64,000 nt of DNA, taken from positions 62,001-126,000 of the forward strand of contig JAFAYV010000056.1 of NCBI GenBank assembly GCA_019240115.1, given 5' to 3'. The stretch's first letter is position 1. Every line of letters begins with the position of its first letter. This DNA is from Solirubrobacterales bacterium (GTDB lineage Bacteria > Actinomycetota > Thermoleophilia > Solirubrobacterales > Solirubrobacteraceae). Shown piece by piece: positions 19,940 to 29,968 of this stretch. The notes beneath the pieces were generated by a model, which saw only the letters and a program-made list of their open reading frames with translations, was not told where the DNA came from and ran no database searches. The translations under genes and the position numbers were made by a program.

Positions 19940-21364
19940 TCAGGACCCGCCGGTCGGGACGATCCGGTAGATGGCGTTGGCGGCGTCGTCGGAGACGTAC
20001 AGCGCGCCGTCGGGGCCCGGGAGCGCATCGACGGTGCGGCCCCAGCGGCTGCCGTTGGCATTCTGCAGGCCGGTGAGGATCGTGATCGCCGGACCGAGGG
20101 TTCGCGCTCGCGCCTCCCACGGCAGCCAGTAGACCTGCGGCGAGCGCGGAGGCTGGCGATCCCAGGAGCCGTGCGCGGCGACGACGGCGCCCTGCGACCA
20201 GGGCTGGGGCAGCGCGCTGCCGAGCAGGAAGTGGAAGCCGAGCGGGGCGCTGTGCGCGGGCAGCCCCCGCTCGATCGGCGTCAGCTTGGCGCAGTTCAGC
20301 TGGCGCGAGCCGGCATTTGTCTGCGGGTCGACGTCGAAGCGCATCGCCCCGTAGTTCCGGGCGCCGCCGGGCACGCCGGGTTGGACGTCGGGGTCGGGAT
20401 CGCAGTACGGCCAGCCGAGATCGCGGCCGGGAGGCAGCCGCGCGACCTCGTCGGGGGGATGCTCGTTGACATAGGCCTGCATCACCTGGTCGTAGGCGTC
20501 GTGCGCCGATCCGTAGGGGCCATGGAACGGATAGGGCATCTGGTCGCGTTCGTTGACCGCGGTCCACAGCGTCCCGTCGGGCGCGAACGCGAGGCCGTCG
20601 CCGTTGCGCACCCCGGTCGCCCACACCCGCAGCCGCCGTCCGTCGGGGCGGTAGGCCATGACGCTCGCCCGAGGCGTCCCGTGCCAGGAGGTGCGCGGAG
20701 AGGCGTTCGAGGAGCTGCCGATGTCGACGTAGATCGTGTGGTCGCGGCCGACGACGACGTTCTTGAGCTCGTGGACGTCATCCTGCGCCGGCTGGGTATC
20801 GGGCAGATCCGGCACGAGCACCGTGCGATCGGTCGGCCGGCCGTCGACCCAGGTGTAGCGGTCCAGCTCGTTCGCCGCGGCGACGTAGAGGACCTCTCGG
20901 CCACCGACGCGGTCGAAGGCCAGACCCTGCGCCCTGCGCAGCCCGGTGATCACGACGTGCCTCGCGGGAACCGTGGCGGGGTTGGCGCCCGGGACGAACT
21001 CAACGACGTCGTCGTTCTGGGGCGAGCTGGCCAGCAGGTGGTGCTCGGGCGTCCAGGCCATCAGCCGCAGCCCCGTGTAGCGCGCCCACACCGTCGCCGT
21101 CCAGCCCACGGGCAGCTGCAGCCGGTGCGGGCGGTTGAACGGGAACGCGCCATTGCCGGCCGGGACCTCGAGCTTCACCCACGCGGAGCGGACCCGGATC
21201 GCCGGCGTGGCTGCGCCGGGCCGCCCGATCCCCGCCGGCGGCGTGCCCGCCGCGGCCGGGAACGAGCGGGTCGTCGCGTCGCGCTGGCTTCCGCAGGCCG
21301 TGAGCAGCAGGGCGGTGACGGCGATCGCCGCTCTGGCCACCCCACGTGCGCCGCACCTTGGCAT
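19940..21364 (-). CDS. Lipoprotein, PQQ-dependent sugar/sorbosone dehydrogenase-like beta-propeller
   Basis: Lipobox ALLLTACGS; HELKNVVVGRDHTIYVDIGSSSNA; GVRNGDGLAFAPDGTLWTAVNERD; DALPGPDGALYVSDDAANAIYRI. Confidence 0.85.
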   Translation of the reverse strand: MPRCGARGVARAAIAVTALLLTACGSQRDATTRSFPAAAGTPPAGIGRPGAATPAIRVRSAWVKLEVPAGNGAFPFNRPHRLQLPVGWTATVWARYTGLRLMAWTPEHHLLASSPQNDDVVEFVPGANPATVPARHVVITGLRRAQGLAFDRVGGREVLYVAAANELDRYTWVDGRPTDRTVLVPDLPDTQPAQDDVHELKNVVVGRDHTIYVDIGSSSNASPRTSWHGTPRASVMAYRPDGRRLRVWATGVRNGDGLAFAPDGTLWTAVNERDQMPYPFHGPYGSAHDAYDQVMQAYVNEHPPDEVARLPPGRDLGWPYCDPDPDVQPGVPGGARNYGAMRFDVDPQTNAGSRQLNCAKLTPIERGLPAHSAPLGFHFLLGSALPQPWSQGAVVAAHGSWDRQPPRSPQVYWLPWEARARTLGPAITILTGLQNANGSRWGRTVDALPGPDGALYVSDDAANAIYRIVPTGGS

Positions 21365-21418
21365 GCCGATGTAGTTCAGCACACCCCGACGGGGCCGGGT
21401 TCGGCAGGATCTGACCCG

Positions 21419-22045
21419 ATGGAGCGCCAGCCCGCGCCGATCGACGCCGTCGTCTTTGACATCGGGAACGTCCTGCTCGCCTGGGATCCGAGGTATCTGT
21501 ACCGCGGGCTGTTCGACGACGAGGCGGCGATGGAGCGCTTCCTCGGCGAGATCTGCACGCTCGAGTGGCACCGCGACCACGATCGCGGCATCCCGCTGGC
21601 GACGTCCTGCGCGGCCCTCGCTGCGCGGCATCCCGAGCATGCCGAGCTCATCTGGGCGTGGTCGCGCCGCGGCGAGGAGATGATCGCCGGCCAGATCGCG
21701 GGGTCCGTTGAGATCCTCGGAGAGCTGCGCCGCGCCGGCGTCCGCTGCTACGCGCTGACCAACATGGAGGCCGAAACCTACCCCGTCCGCCGCGAGCGCT
21801 GGGAGTTCCTCGGCTGGTTTGACGGCACGATCGTCTCGGGGCGCGAGGGCGTGATCAAGCCCGAGCCCGCGATCTTCGAGCTCCTGCTGCGCCGCTTTCA
21901 GCTGACCGCAGAGCGGACGCTGATGATCGACGACTCCGCCGCGAACATCGCCGCGGCGGCGCGCCTCGGGATGCGCACGCATCACTTCCACGGCGCCCAC
22001 GAGCTGCGCGCCGATCTGGTGCGCGCCGGGCTGCTGCGCGCATAG
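21419..22045 (+). CDS. HAD-family hydrolase
   Basis: DAVVFDIGNVLLAWDPRYLYR; ALTNMEAETYP; GVIKPEPAIFELLLRRF; MIDDSAANIAAAARLGM. Confidence 0.92.
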   Translation: MERQPAPIDAVVFDIGNVLLAWDPRYLYRGLFDDEAAMERFLGEICTLEWHRDHDRGIPLATSCAALAARHPEHAELIWAWSRRGEEMIAGQIAGSVEILGELRRAGVRCYALTNMEAETYPVRRERWEFLGWFDGTIVSGREGVIKPEPAIFELLLRRFQLTAERTLMIDDSAANIAAAARLGMRTHHFHGAHELRADLVRAGLLRA

Positions 22046-22134
22046 ACGATTGTCCCGCGGGCGCGCGGGATCGGAGAATGTCCCGCGCTGCCGCTCTCGG
22101 CGAACGCGCGGGAGGTTCTCGTTCGCCGCCCGGC

Positions 22135-22596
22135 TCAGCTGCGCGTCCGGCCGGCGTGCAGCATCTCGAGCGCCCTCGCGATCCGGCGCTCGCGCGTCTC
22201 GTCGCGCTTGGCCTCCTCGATCCAGCGGACGAACTCCTTGCGGTGGGTGAACGCGAGCTCTTCGAACCTGGCGCGGGCCTGCGCATCCGCCTGCAGCGCC
22301 GCCTCGAGCGCCGGCGGCACCGTCACCTCGCGCGGCGCCACGTCGAGCGCGAGCGTCACCTCGATGCGATCCCCCGCCGCCACGCCCGCGGCCTCGCGAT
22401 TTGCCTTGCTGAGGCCGACGAGGAACTCACCGCGCATCCGGGCCACCGAGAGCCGCAGCTCATGGCCGTTGATCGTCGCCCGGACCGGGAAGCGCTTGGC
22501 TCCCTCGCCGAGCTCGTGCACCTGCACGTCATCGAGCACGATCGCCGCCGCGGGCCCGCGCCCGACCAGCTCGGCGGTGAAGGTCAGCGTGCCCAT
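22135..22596 (-). CDS. DUF1905/YdeI (OmpD-associated)-like protein
   Basis: MGTLTFTAELVGRGPAAAIVLDDVQVHELGEGAKRFPVRATINGHELR...FEELAFTHRKEFVRWIEEAKRDETRERRI. Confidence 0.85.
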   Translation of the reverse strand: MGTLTFTAELVGRGPAAAIVLDDVQVHELGEGAKRFPVRATINGHELRLSVARMRGEFLVGLSKANREAAGVAAGDRIEVTLALDVAPREVTVPPALEAALQADAQARARFEELAFTHRKEFVRWIEEAKRDETRERRIARALEMLHAGRTRS

Positions 22597-22815
22597 GCGG
22601 CCATCATGACCGACACGTCCGAGTCGCGCCAGTCGCGGAAACCGTGCGGTGACGGTACGCCGGGCGACAGGGCGCCCCGGTGGGCATCGCCATCGGCGAC
22701 CAGGACCCCGGGCGCCGTTCATGAACGACTCTTCAAGCGGCGGCGTGCATCTCGCTACGAGCCAGCCCGCCAGCTCTCCCGTCGGCGCGCCGATCCGGGC
22801 CTACAATCGGCGCAC

Positions 22816-22888
22816 GCCCCCATGGTCTAGCGGTCAGGACGCCTGCCTTTCACGCAGGAAATCACCGGTTCGAATCCGGTTGGGGGTA
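22816..22888 (+). tRNA. tRNA-Glu (UUC)
   Basis: Cloverleaf gcccccatggtctagcggtcaggacgcctgcctttcacgcaggaaatcaccggttcgaatccggttgggggta; anticodon loop CTTTCAC. Confidence 0.95.
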
Positions 22889-23159
22889 TGACGGCAGGCT
22901 CCGCAGATAACGGCGATTTGATGTCGGTGGCCGAGTCCCCAGCGCAGGCTTCGTCGTGGCCGTGGAAGCCAGATGGAAGCTTTCGCTCGGAGCTATCCAG
23001 AGAACGTTGCGGGTGTTGTTGGACCGAGCAAGCTCGCTCGAACAACACCCTGGCACTCTTCTGCAAGGACCCCGGACGGGTCAGCGTCCTCGACGTGGCC
23101 GACCTCGATTGCGGCGACGCTGATTGGCCCACGCATCGAGCTCGGGCCGGAGCCAGAGC

Positions 23160-23810
23160 TTCACGCGGCCTTGCCCCAAATCGCGCACGAGCTTCGGCAT
23201 GTCGGCGTACCGACGCTCACCGGTGCCCGGGTCTCCGAGCTCCTGGCGCTCACTTGGGCGGACATGAGGCTCGAGGACCTGGACGAGGCCGAGATCAGCT
23301 TCGCCTGGCAGGTCGACCGCCAAGGGCGTCGACAGCCGACGAAGACTGACGGCTCGGCGCGCACCGTGCCGATCCCACGCCAGCTCGCCGTGATCCTCAT
23401 CCGCCAGAGACTCGCGGCCCGCTTCGTACAGCCGACCGATTTCGTGTTCGGGACTCGCACCCGAGCAGCGTCGCGTCAGTTCAACGTCGGGCGTGCTCTG
23501 AGGAAGGCCCAGCGGGATGCCCGGGACGAACTTGACCGGCCAACATTTCCAGTGCTGCACGAGGCGGACGAGCGCGGCAAGCTCCGGCCCGTTCCTCGGG
23601 GGCTGTGCCGTCGATGCACAGCTTCCGGCATACCGTCGCGAGCCGAGCGCTGCTGCCCGGCGAGAGCGCGACGAGATCGCCTTCCTGCTCGGCCACCGCG
23701 ACGCGAACGTGACTCGCGCGGTCTATGTCCGGGAGCTTGCGGATGCTCGCCGGCGCTCGATGCGGCGGTCGCGGATGGTCGCCGAGTTCAGCGAGATTCT
23801 GGGGTCGTAG
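23160..23810 (+). pseudogene. Tyrosine integrase, truncated and frameshifted
   Basis: TGARVSELLALTWADMRLEDLDEAEISFAWQVDRQGRRQPTKTDGSARTVPIP (frame 2), PSMHSFRHTVASRALLPGES (frame 1), DEIAFLLGHRDANVTRAVYVRELADARR (frame 3). Confidence 0.8.
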
Positions 23811-24178
23811 CCCTCACGAGCCGGGACCAGGTGCAGCCGTCGGTGCGCGACCGCGTACACCGACGGCTGTCGCATGTCAGCGGTCGGATGCCGCAGCCCG
23901 AATGCGATGTAGGCGAGCGCCAGGCGGCCGTCGCGATCCCGTGCGATTCGAAAGACCATCCCATGCGGCCCGACGGGTGGCGGCAGGTAGACCTTGACGC
24001 AGTGTTCGAGCGACGTGCCGTCTGGGCCCTCCGCTGCGCAGCTTCGCAGCTCGGCGACCGGAACCCCATCTCGCTCATAGACTGCGCGTGTTCGCTCGGC
24101 GATACGGCGCGCTTCACGGCTCGCACGGCGGATGTCGGTGGCCCAGGCGGCGTCGTCGAAGACGATGGGCGGAGTCAT
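23723..24178 (-). CDS. Conserved-looking hypothetical protein, possible toxin-like partner; C-terminus overlaps integrase remnant
   Basis: MTPPIVFDDAAWATDIRRASREARRIAERTRAVYERDGVPVAELRSCAAEGPDGTSLEHCVKVYLPPPVGPHGMVFRIARD. Confidence 0.5.
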   Translation of the reverse strand: MTPPIVFDDAAWATDIRRASREARRIAERTRAVYERDGVPVAELRSCAAEGPDGTSLEHCVKVYLPPPVGPHGMVFRIARDRDGRLALAYIAFGLRHPTADMRQPSVYAVAHRRLHLVPAREGYDPRISLNSATIRDRRIERRRASASSRT

Positions 24179-24205
24179 GCCGGACCGCCGCGACGGCGGC
24201 ACCGT

Positions 24206-24415
24206 CTACCCCTCGCCGTCGGGCGGCTGAAGCGGGCCGTACTCGGCCTCAAACTCCTCGAGCGTCGCGGAGCTCATTCCCTGGCGGCGCAGGATCGCGG
24301 CCGCCGACACATCGGGGGCGAGCACCAGGGCGCCGTCGTCTCGCTCCTCGACGACGACGTAGTCGCCGGTGCGGTCGCCACTGAGCGTGACATGAGGTGC
24401 TTCGTCGAGGCTCAT
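24206..24415 (-). CDS. Small acidic hypothetical protein, possible antitoxin-like partner
   Basis: MSLDEAPHVTLSGDRTGDYVVVEERDDGALVLAPDVSAAAILRRQGMSSATLEEFEAEYGPLQPPDGEG; 27 bp upstream of the previous ORF on the same strand. Confidence 0.5.
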   Translation of the reverse strand: MSLDEAPHVTLSGDRTGDYVVVEERDDGALVLAPDVSAAAILRRQGMSSATLEEFEAEYGPLQPPDGEG

Positions 24416-24590
24416 CCTCAGGAAAGTCTCGCACGCCCCGGCATCGGATCGAGCGGCCGCTCGTGTGGAAGCGTCTTGGAAGCTCCGCTTGTCGTCAGCC
24501 GGCCCGCGGGGCACCCGCAGCGTGCAATGAGAACCCCGTGACCGCGGCGGGTAGCGCGATCTGACCGTTATCCACCGTCATCCGCGCACA

Positions 24591-24634
24591 CCTTTCACGC
24601 AGGAAATCGCCGGTTCGAATCCGGCTGGGGGTAT
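24591..24634 (+). repeat. Displaced tRNA-Glu 3' fragment (att site copy)
   Basis: cctttcacgcaggaaatcgccggttcgaatccggctgggggtat; no 5' half of a tRNA upstream. Confidence 0.9.
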
Positions 24635-25930
24635 TCACAGATTTTTCGCTCCATACAAAAAGCGATTCGCATGCGTTATCGCTGGTCGCGATGCTCGTCC
24701 GGACCCCGTGGGTACCGCGGATGGGTACGAACCGCACACTCACCCGCTCGCGGTCGTCCTTCCTAGCTCTCCTTCAGCGCCAACACTCACACCGGGGGTT
24801 CGCAAAATTGTTCATACCGCCGGATCGCGCTCAGCGGTGCGTGAGACGGAGGGAACTCCGTCAAGGTCGGGCCTTCTCGATCGCGCGCCTAGGTGGGCTC
24901 CCTTGACTGCTCGCCGGGCCGCGCATGGCGCTGCCGAAGTCGAGGCAGGGAGGCGCCCTGCAGCCCCACACCGATGAGGGGCGTGCGTATGACCATCGAA
25001 GTGACGACAATCGGGAGTCGGATCACCGTCGAAGTCGGACCGGCAGCGATCCGCAAAGCCGCCATGGCGTCGCGGTCCGCTATGGGCTGTTCGAGCCCGC
25101 TGATCGTCACGTTCACGCGCGGGAGGCCAGGCAGTTGGTTGCCGCGATCGGCGACGTGCTCGAGGTCGGCGCTGCCGGCCCCGCCGTGGCCCTTGATCGG
25201 CTGAGAGCGTTCTACGGTCCAGCGAGAACCGGCAGTGATCCGGTCGGGTCATCGTGCGCTCGCGTCTGCGATCGAGCGGCCGGCCGGCCTCGCATCGGTC
25301 GTTGCGTTACGGCCTCCAGCCGAAGGTTTCGTCTCGCCCGAGCCGTTCGGTGGCGCGCTGCTGGGCGAGGAGTCCGCGGTCTTGGCTCCGTGGCCAGGCC
25401 CGTAGCGACTGCTCGTGGGGCACTTTGACCTCGCTCTGGCTGATGGCGGTCAGTCGCCCAGCAGCGTCTAGAACCTCGCTGGCCCGGCCGATGGCGAGCT
25501 TGTCGGGGTCGCCTCCTGTGGTCCCTGGATCCCGACGATCGGACGCAAGCTCATCCTGGCGGTCCTCGACCCGACGCTCACGTTGTCGCGATGCTCATGG
25601 CCAGGTTTGACCGGTGGCGAGCGGCTTCATGTGGCCGCGCCCGCTGCACTGCCGTGACACGGGGCGACACCGAGGCACAACCGTCACGAGGACGACAAGA
25701 ACATCTTGATGACCACCCCAAGCAGTTGCCCAGTCGTGAGCCACACTGCCATCGTGACACGGCAGAGACACATGACCGTGTGTGTCGGTGAGGTTAGCCG
25801 CACGGAGCGTCGGAGCCGAGTGAGGTGAACCGTCCGGCGGGTGTGCCTGACGTTCAGGATCCTCCCTGCCGTTCGCTTCACGCGGAGCGGCGCCGGAGCA
25901 GGTCGTCGACATGGCCATCCCCGACGGTCG

Positions 25931-27946
25931 TTACGGCTCGATCTCCTGCACGGTGTTCGAGCGCCGATTGGTGACCCACACCCCGTCGCCGATGACGGTG
26001 ATGCCGGTCGGATCCTGGCCGACCGCTACCGGGGGCCCGACGGGATCTCCCGTGGAGGCGTCGAGCCTGGTGACGGTGTTGTCGCCGCTGTTGGTCACCC
26101 ACGCCGACCCCAGGCCGAAGGCGATCGCGAACGGGGCCTTGCCGACCTTGATCGCCTTGACCGTGTCCTGTGCAAGATCGATGCGCGAGACCGTGTCGTC
26201 GTTCTCGTTGGCGACCCACAAGGCGTCCGCGCCGAACGCCACGCCGATCGGGCGGTGACCGACCGGAATCGACTTGATGACCTGACCGTCGACGATCCGG
26301 TCCACGTTGTCGTCGTCTGAGTCCGCGACCCACACCGCGGAGCCGCTGAAGGCGATGCCGCGGGGAACGTTGCCGACCCGGATCGGGGAACCGATCGGCG
26401 CCCCGGTGCGGGCGTTGATCACGCTGACGGTGTCCGACGCGACGTTGGAGACGTACAACGCGTTCTGATCGCCGGTCAGCCACTCCGGCTTGCTCCCGAC
26501 GGGCGTCGGCTTGCCCGGCAATCCGGACGCGACGCTGATCGGCGTCACCACGCCGGCGTCGGCGCTTGACACCCAGAACGTGTTGCCGGACTTGAAGACC
26601 GCGAACGGGGCGGGCGGCAATGCGATGTCGGTCCGGACCTTCCCGTTGGGAGTGACGCGGGTGACTGTCGATGCCTGGAAGTTGGCGACCCACAGCACCG
26701 AGGAGTCGCCGGCGATCCCGGTGGGGGCCTGGCCGACTTGGATGGGGTTGCCGACCACGTGGGCGGCCGGCGTCGCCGCCGACGGGTGGGCGGCCGCGGC
26801 CAGTTTGGTGGAGGGCTTCGCCGGCGTGCGGGTGTGCGTGGCACCCGAACTCAGCACGATGATCGCCGCCACGACCGCGGCGAGACACAGCGCTGCTGCC
26901 CCGGGGATGACTACCCGCCGCCCGGGTCGCCGGCGGCGGGAGTCCATGACGGTCCGCCCGTCGTCGGCGACGCCGCTCGCCCCCACGGTCGCGGCCGCCG
27001 GGCGGTTGGGCGTTCCTCGGCGGGGCGGGACCGAAGCCTGACGATCCACCCCGATCGCCTCCGCCGCCTCAGAAGCGGACGCTCCCAGCGCGCCGCGGGC
27101 CGCGGCGAGCAACTCGGCGCACGTCGCGTAACGGTCGTCAGCGGATTTCGCCAGCCCCGTCGCCACGACCTCGTCGATCGCCGCGGGCAGCTCGGGACGC
27201 AGCGCCGAGGGTCGCGGCGGTGGATCGCGGAGGTGGGCGCTGATGATCGCCAGCTCGGAGTCCTTGGGGAACGGGCGCGCACCCGTCAGGCACTCGTGGA
27301 GCATGCCCGCGAGCGCGTAGACGTCGGCGCGGCCATCGATCTCCCGGCCCTCGATCTGCTCGGGCGCGACGTAGTCGACGGTCCCGAGAAACATCCCCGT
27401 GCGCGTCAGTGCGGCGTCGGTCGCGCTCGCTCGCTTGGTGAGCCCGAAGTCGGCCAGGTAGCAGTTCCCCGAGGTGATCAGCACGTTCGCGGGCTTGACG
27501 TCGCGGTGGATGAGGCCGCGCCGGTGCGCGGCGTCGAGCGCCGCACCCACCTGATCGAGCATCGACAGCGCCGTGGAGGATGCGAGCGGCGCCTCGCGGC
27601 GCAGGAGCTCGGCAAGGTCGGTGCCCTCCACGAACCGCATCGCGATGTACAGCGTCCCGTCGACCTCGCCGGCGTCGTACACCGGGATCACGTTCGGGTG
27701 ATCGAGCGACGCCGCCAGGCGCGACTCTCGCAGGAAGCGCTCGCGGAAATCCTCCTCGCCGGCGAGCTCCGGAGCCAGGAGCTTGAGCGCCACCTCGCGC
27801 CCGAGATGGACGTGGGTGGCGCGGTACACGACGCCCATGCCGCCCCGGCCGATGCGCTCGCCCAGGACATAACCGGCCAGTCGATCCCCGGTCCGCTGAT
27901 CGATGCCCACGAGCAGAAGGTACTCCTCGGGGCCGCGTGGGCACAA
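25931..27946 (-). CDS. Ser/Thr protein kinase (PknB-type) with TM helix and C-terminal YVTN/NHL beta-propeller
   Basis: LGERIGRGGMGVVYRATHVHLGREVALKLL; HRDVKPANVL; DFGLTK; then repeats VGNPIQVGQAPTGIAGDSSVLWVANFQASTVTRV... Confidence 0.95.
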   Translation of the reverse strand: MCPRGPEEYLLLVGIDQRTGDRLAGYVLGERIGRGGMGVVYRATHVHLGREVALKLLAPELAGEEDFRERFLRESRLAASLDHPNVIPVYDAGEVDGTLYIAMRFVEGTDLAELLRREAPLASSTALSMLDQVGAALDAAHRRGLIHRDVKPANVLITSGNCYLADFGLTKRASATDAALTRTGMFLGTVDYVAPEQIEGREIDGRADVYALAGMLHECLTGARPFPKDSELAIISAHLRDPPPRPSALRPELPAAIDEVVATGLAKSADDRYATCAELLAAARGALGASASEAAEAIGVDRQASVPPRRGTPNRPAAATVGASGVADDGRTVMDSRRRRPGRRVVIPGAAALCLAAVVAAIIVLSSGATHTRTPAKPSTKLAAAAHPSAATPAAHVVGNPIQVGQAPTGIAGDSSVLWVANFQASTVTRVTPNGKVRTDIALPPAPFAVFKSGNTFWVSSADAGVVTPISVASGLPGKPTPVGSKPEWLTGDQNALYVSNVASDTVSVINARTGAPIGSPIRVGNVPRGIAFSGSAVWVADSDDDNVDRIVDGQVIKSIPVGHRPIGVAFGADALWVANENDDTVSRIDLAQDTVKAIKVGKAPFAIAFGLGSAWVTNSGDNTVTRLDASTGDPVGPPVAVGQDPTGITVIGDGVWVTNRRSNTVQEIEP

Positions 27947-28007
27947 CCGATTTTGTCACCGCGATCGCGGTCACCACCGCCTCGCGCGCGCCCGCCGCGG
28001 CGGCGTC

Positions 28008-29849
28008 TTACCCCAGCTGGCGATCGAGGTTGACGGCGGCGCTGATCAGCGCGAGGTGGGTGAAGGCCTGGGGGAAGTTGCCCAGCTGCTCGCCGGTCTG
28101 GCCGATCTCCTCGGCGTACAGGCCGAGGTGGTTGGCGTAGGTGAGCATCTTGTCGAACACCAGTCGCGCGTGGTCGAGCCGTCCAGCCCGAGCGAGCGCC
28201 TCGACGTACCAGAAGGTGCAGATCGAGAAGGTCCCCTCGGCGCCCCGCAGGCCGTCGGGAGAGGCCTCGACGTTGTAGCGGTGCACGAGCGAGTCGGACA
28301 CGAGCTCCTCGCCGATCGCGTCGAGGGTCGACAGCCACCGCGGGTCGGTCGGCGCCAGGAACTTGACCAGCGGCATGAGCAGGAGCGAGGCGTCGAGCAC
28401 GTCGGTGTCGTAGTGCTGGACGAACGCTTGGCGGGTCGGATGCCAGCCCCGGGCCATGATCTGCCGGTAGATCCGGTCGCGCGCCTGACCCCAGCCGATG
28501 CGGTCTGCGGGGAGGCCGCGGGTGTTGGCGATCCGTAGCGCGCGCTCGAGCGCCACCCAGCAGAGCAGCCGCGAGTAGGTGAACGGCTGGCGCCCTCCGC
28601 GGGTCTCCCAGATGCCCTCGTCGGCTTGGTCCCAGTGGTCGCTGACCCACTCGACGATCCGGCTGAGGTCCTCCCAGGCATCGTGTGAGATCGGCTTGCC
28701 GTACTTGTTGTAGAGGTAGATCGAGTCGACCAGCTCGCCGTAGATGTCGAGCTGGAGCTGTGAGGCGGCCTCGTTTCCGATCCGTACCGGGCCCGATCCC
28801 CGGTAGCCCTCGAGATGGCCGAGCAGCTGCTCGGGGAGCTCGCGGCTGCCGTCGATCCCGTACATGACGTTCAGCGGCCCCGATCGCTCCCAGCGGTCGG
28901 CCGAGAAGCGGTTGGTGAGCCATTGCATGAACGCCGCGGCCTCCTCGGTGAAGCCCAGCCGCAGCAGCGCATACAGGGAGAAGGCGGCGTCGCGGATCCA
29001 GGTGTAGCGGTAGTCCCAGTTGCGCTCCCCGCCGAGCACCTCGGGAAGGCTCGTGGTGGGCGCGGCGACGATCGCTCCCGTCGGCTGATACGTCAGCAGC
29101 TTCAGCGTCAGCGCCGAGCGGTGCACCATCTCGCGCCAGCGGCCGCGGTAGCGCGACCGCGACAGCCAATCGCGCCAGTAGGCGACGGTGCCCTCGACGA
29201 GCTCGCGCATCTCCTCCGGGCCGTGCGCGCGCGGCTCGTGGTCGTCGCCGACGCGTTCGAGCACGAACGTCGCGCTCTCCCCCGCCGACAGCTCGAACGT
29301 CGCGTGCACGTCCCCGTCACGGACGTCGATCGGAGCGTCGGTCTCGAGCGCGAGCCGCAGGTCGGAGGCCTCGAACAGCACTCCGTGGCGATGGCGCTGC
29401 ACCGAGTGATGGTCACGACCGTAGTCAAACCGGGGCGCGCACACGAGCTCGAAGCGCATCCTCCCACGCACGCCGACGACGCGGCGGATCAACCGCTGGC
29501 GATGGACGCCGCCGCGCAGCTCCCCGACCGGCATGAAATCCTCGACCTCCCCGACCCCCTCGGCGGTCAGGAAGCGGGTGATGAGGACGTTGGTGTCGGG
29601 GAAGTAGAGTTGCTTCGACGTCCATCTCTCCGAGGCGGGCGTGAGACTGAAGCGCCCGCCGCGGTCGGCGTCGAGGATCGCCGCGAACACGCTCGGCGAG
29701 TCGAAGCTCGGACAGCAGTACCAGTCGATCGTCCCCTCGGTGCCGACGAGCGCGACCGTGTGCAGGTCGCCGATCATGCCGTGCTCGGCGATCGGAAGGT
29801 AACGGTCCACGTCGGAAAGGTACCGCCCGTCAGGCGTCGGTGCCCCCAT
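28008..29849 (-). CDS. Glycoside hydrolase family 15 protein (trehalase/glucoamylase-like)
   Basis: [93 protein letters not shown]. Confidence 0.93.
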   Translation of the reverse strand: MGAPTPDGRYLSDVDRYLPIAEHGMIGDLHTVALVGTEGTIDWYCCPSFDSPSVFAAILDADRGGRFSLTPASERWTSKQLYFPDTNVLITRFLTAEGVGEVEDFMPVGELRGGVHRQRLIRRVVGVRGRMRFELVCAPRFDYGRDHHSVQRHRHGVLFEASDLRLALETDAPIDVRDGDVHATFELSAGESATFVLERVGDDHEPRAHGPEEMRELVEGTVAYWRDWLSRSRYRGRWREMVHRSALTLKLLTYQPTGAIVAAPTTSLPEVLGGERNWDYRYTWIRDAAFSLYALLRLGFTEEAAAFMQWLTNRFSADRWERSGPLNVMYGIDGSRELPEQLLGHLEGYRGSGPVRIGNEAASQLQLDIYGELVDSIYLYNKYGKPISHDAWEDLSRIVEWVSDHWDQADEGIWETRGGRQPFTYSRLLCWVALERALRIANTRGLPADRIGWGQARDRIYRQIMARGWHPTRQAFVQHYDTDVLDASLLLMPLVKFLAPTDPRWLSTLDAIGEELVSDSLVHRYNVEASPDGLRGAEGTFSICTFWYVEALARAGRLDHARLVFDKMLTYANHLGLYAEEIGQTGEQLGNFPQAFTHLALISAAVNLDRQLG

Positions 29850-29865
29850 CGCTCGCGCGACGGCG

Positions 29866-29917
29866 ATTTCCTTGCCAATTGGGCGGCCTGAATTTCCTTG
29901 CCAATTGGGGGGCCTGA
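29866..29917. repeat. Tandem 26-bp duplication with palindromic CCAATTGG core
   Basis: atttccttgccaattgggcggcctga / atttccttgccaattggggggcctga, one mismatch, head-to-tail in the divergent GH15/FHA-fusion intergenic region. Confidence 0.9.
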
Positions 29918-29968
29918 AGATAGACTCGCTCGCGCGATGGCACCGGACCGGGGTGCAGGGGGGTAGTC

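Larger units (their letters stand above)
22846..24634. mobile_element. Remnant of tRNA-Glu-integrated element bounded by 44-bp direct repeats
   Basis: Copy 1 at 22846-22889 (tRNA 3' half), copy 2 at 24591-24634, 42/44 identical; degraded tyrosine recombinase between. Confidence 0.8.

Noticed and set aside
19796-22045. 749-aa plus ORF annotated as one protein
   Set aside because: Only the last ~209 codons (HAD hydrolase from 21419) look real; the rest is antisense to the PQQ-dehydrogenase-like gene.
22827-23132. Minus ORF ending IPPTGFEPVISCVKGRRPDR
   Set aside because: This is the antisense translation of the tRNA-Glu gene, a familiar spurious annotation, not a protein.
24206-24415. Naming the two small ORFs as a specific toxin-antitoxin family
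   Set aside because: Gene order fits, but I could not recognise a family from the sequence alone.
24495-24743. Minus ORF containing PSRIRTGDFLRER
   Set aside because: Antisense translation of the displaced tRNA-Glu 3' fragment.
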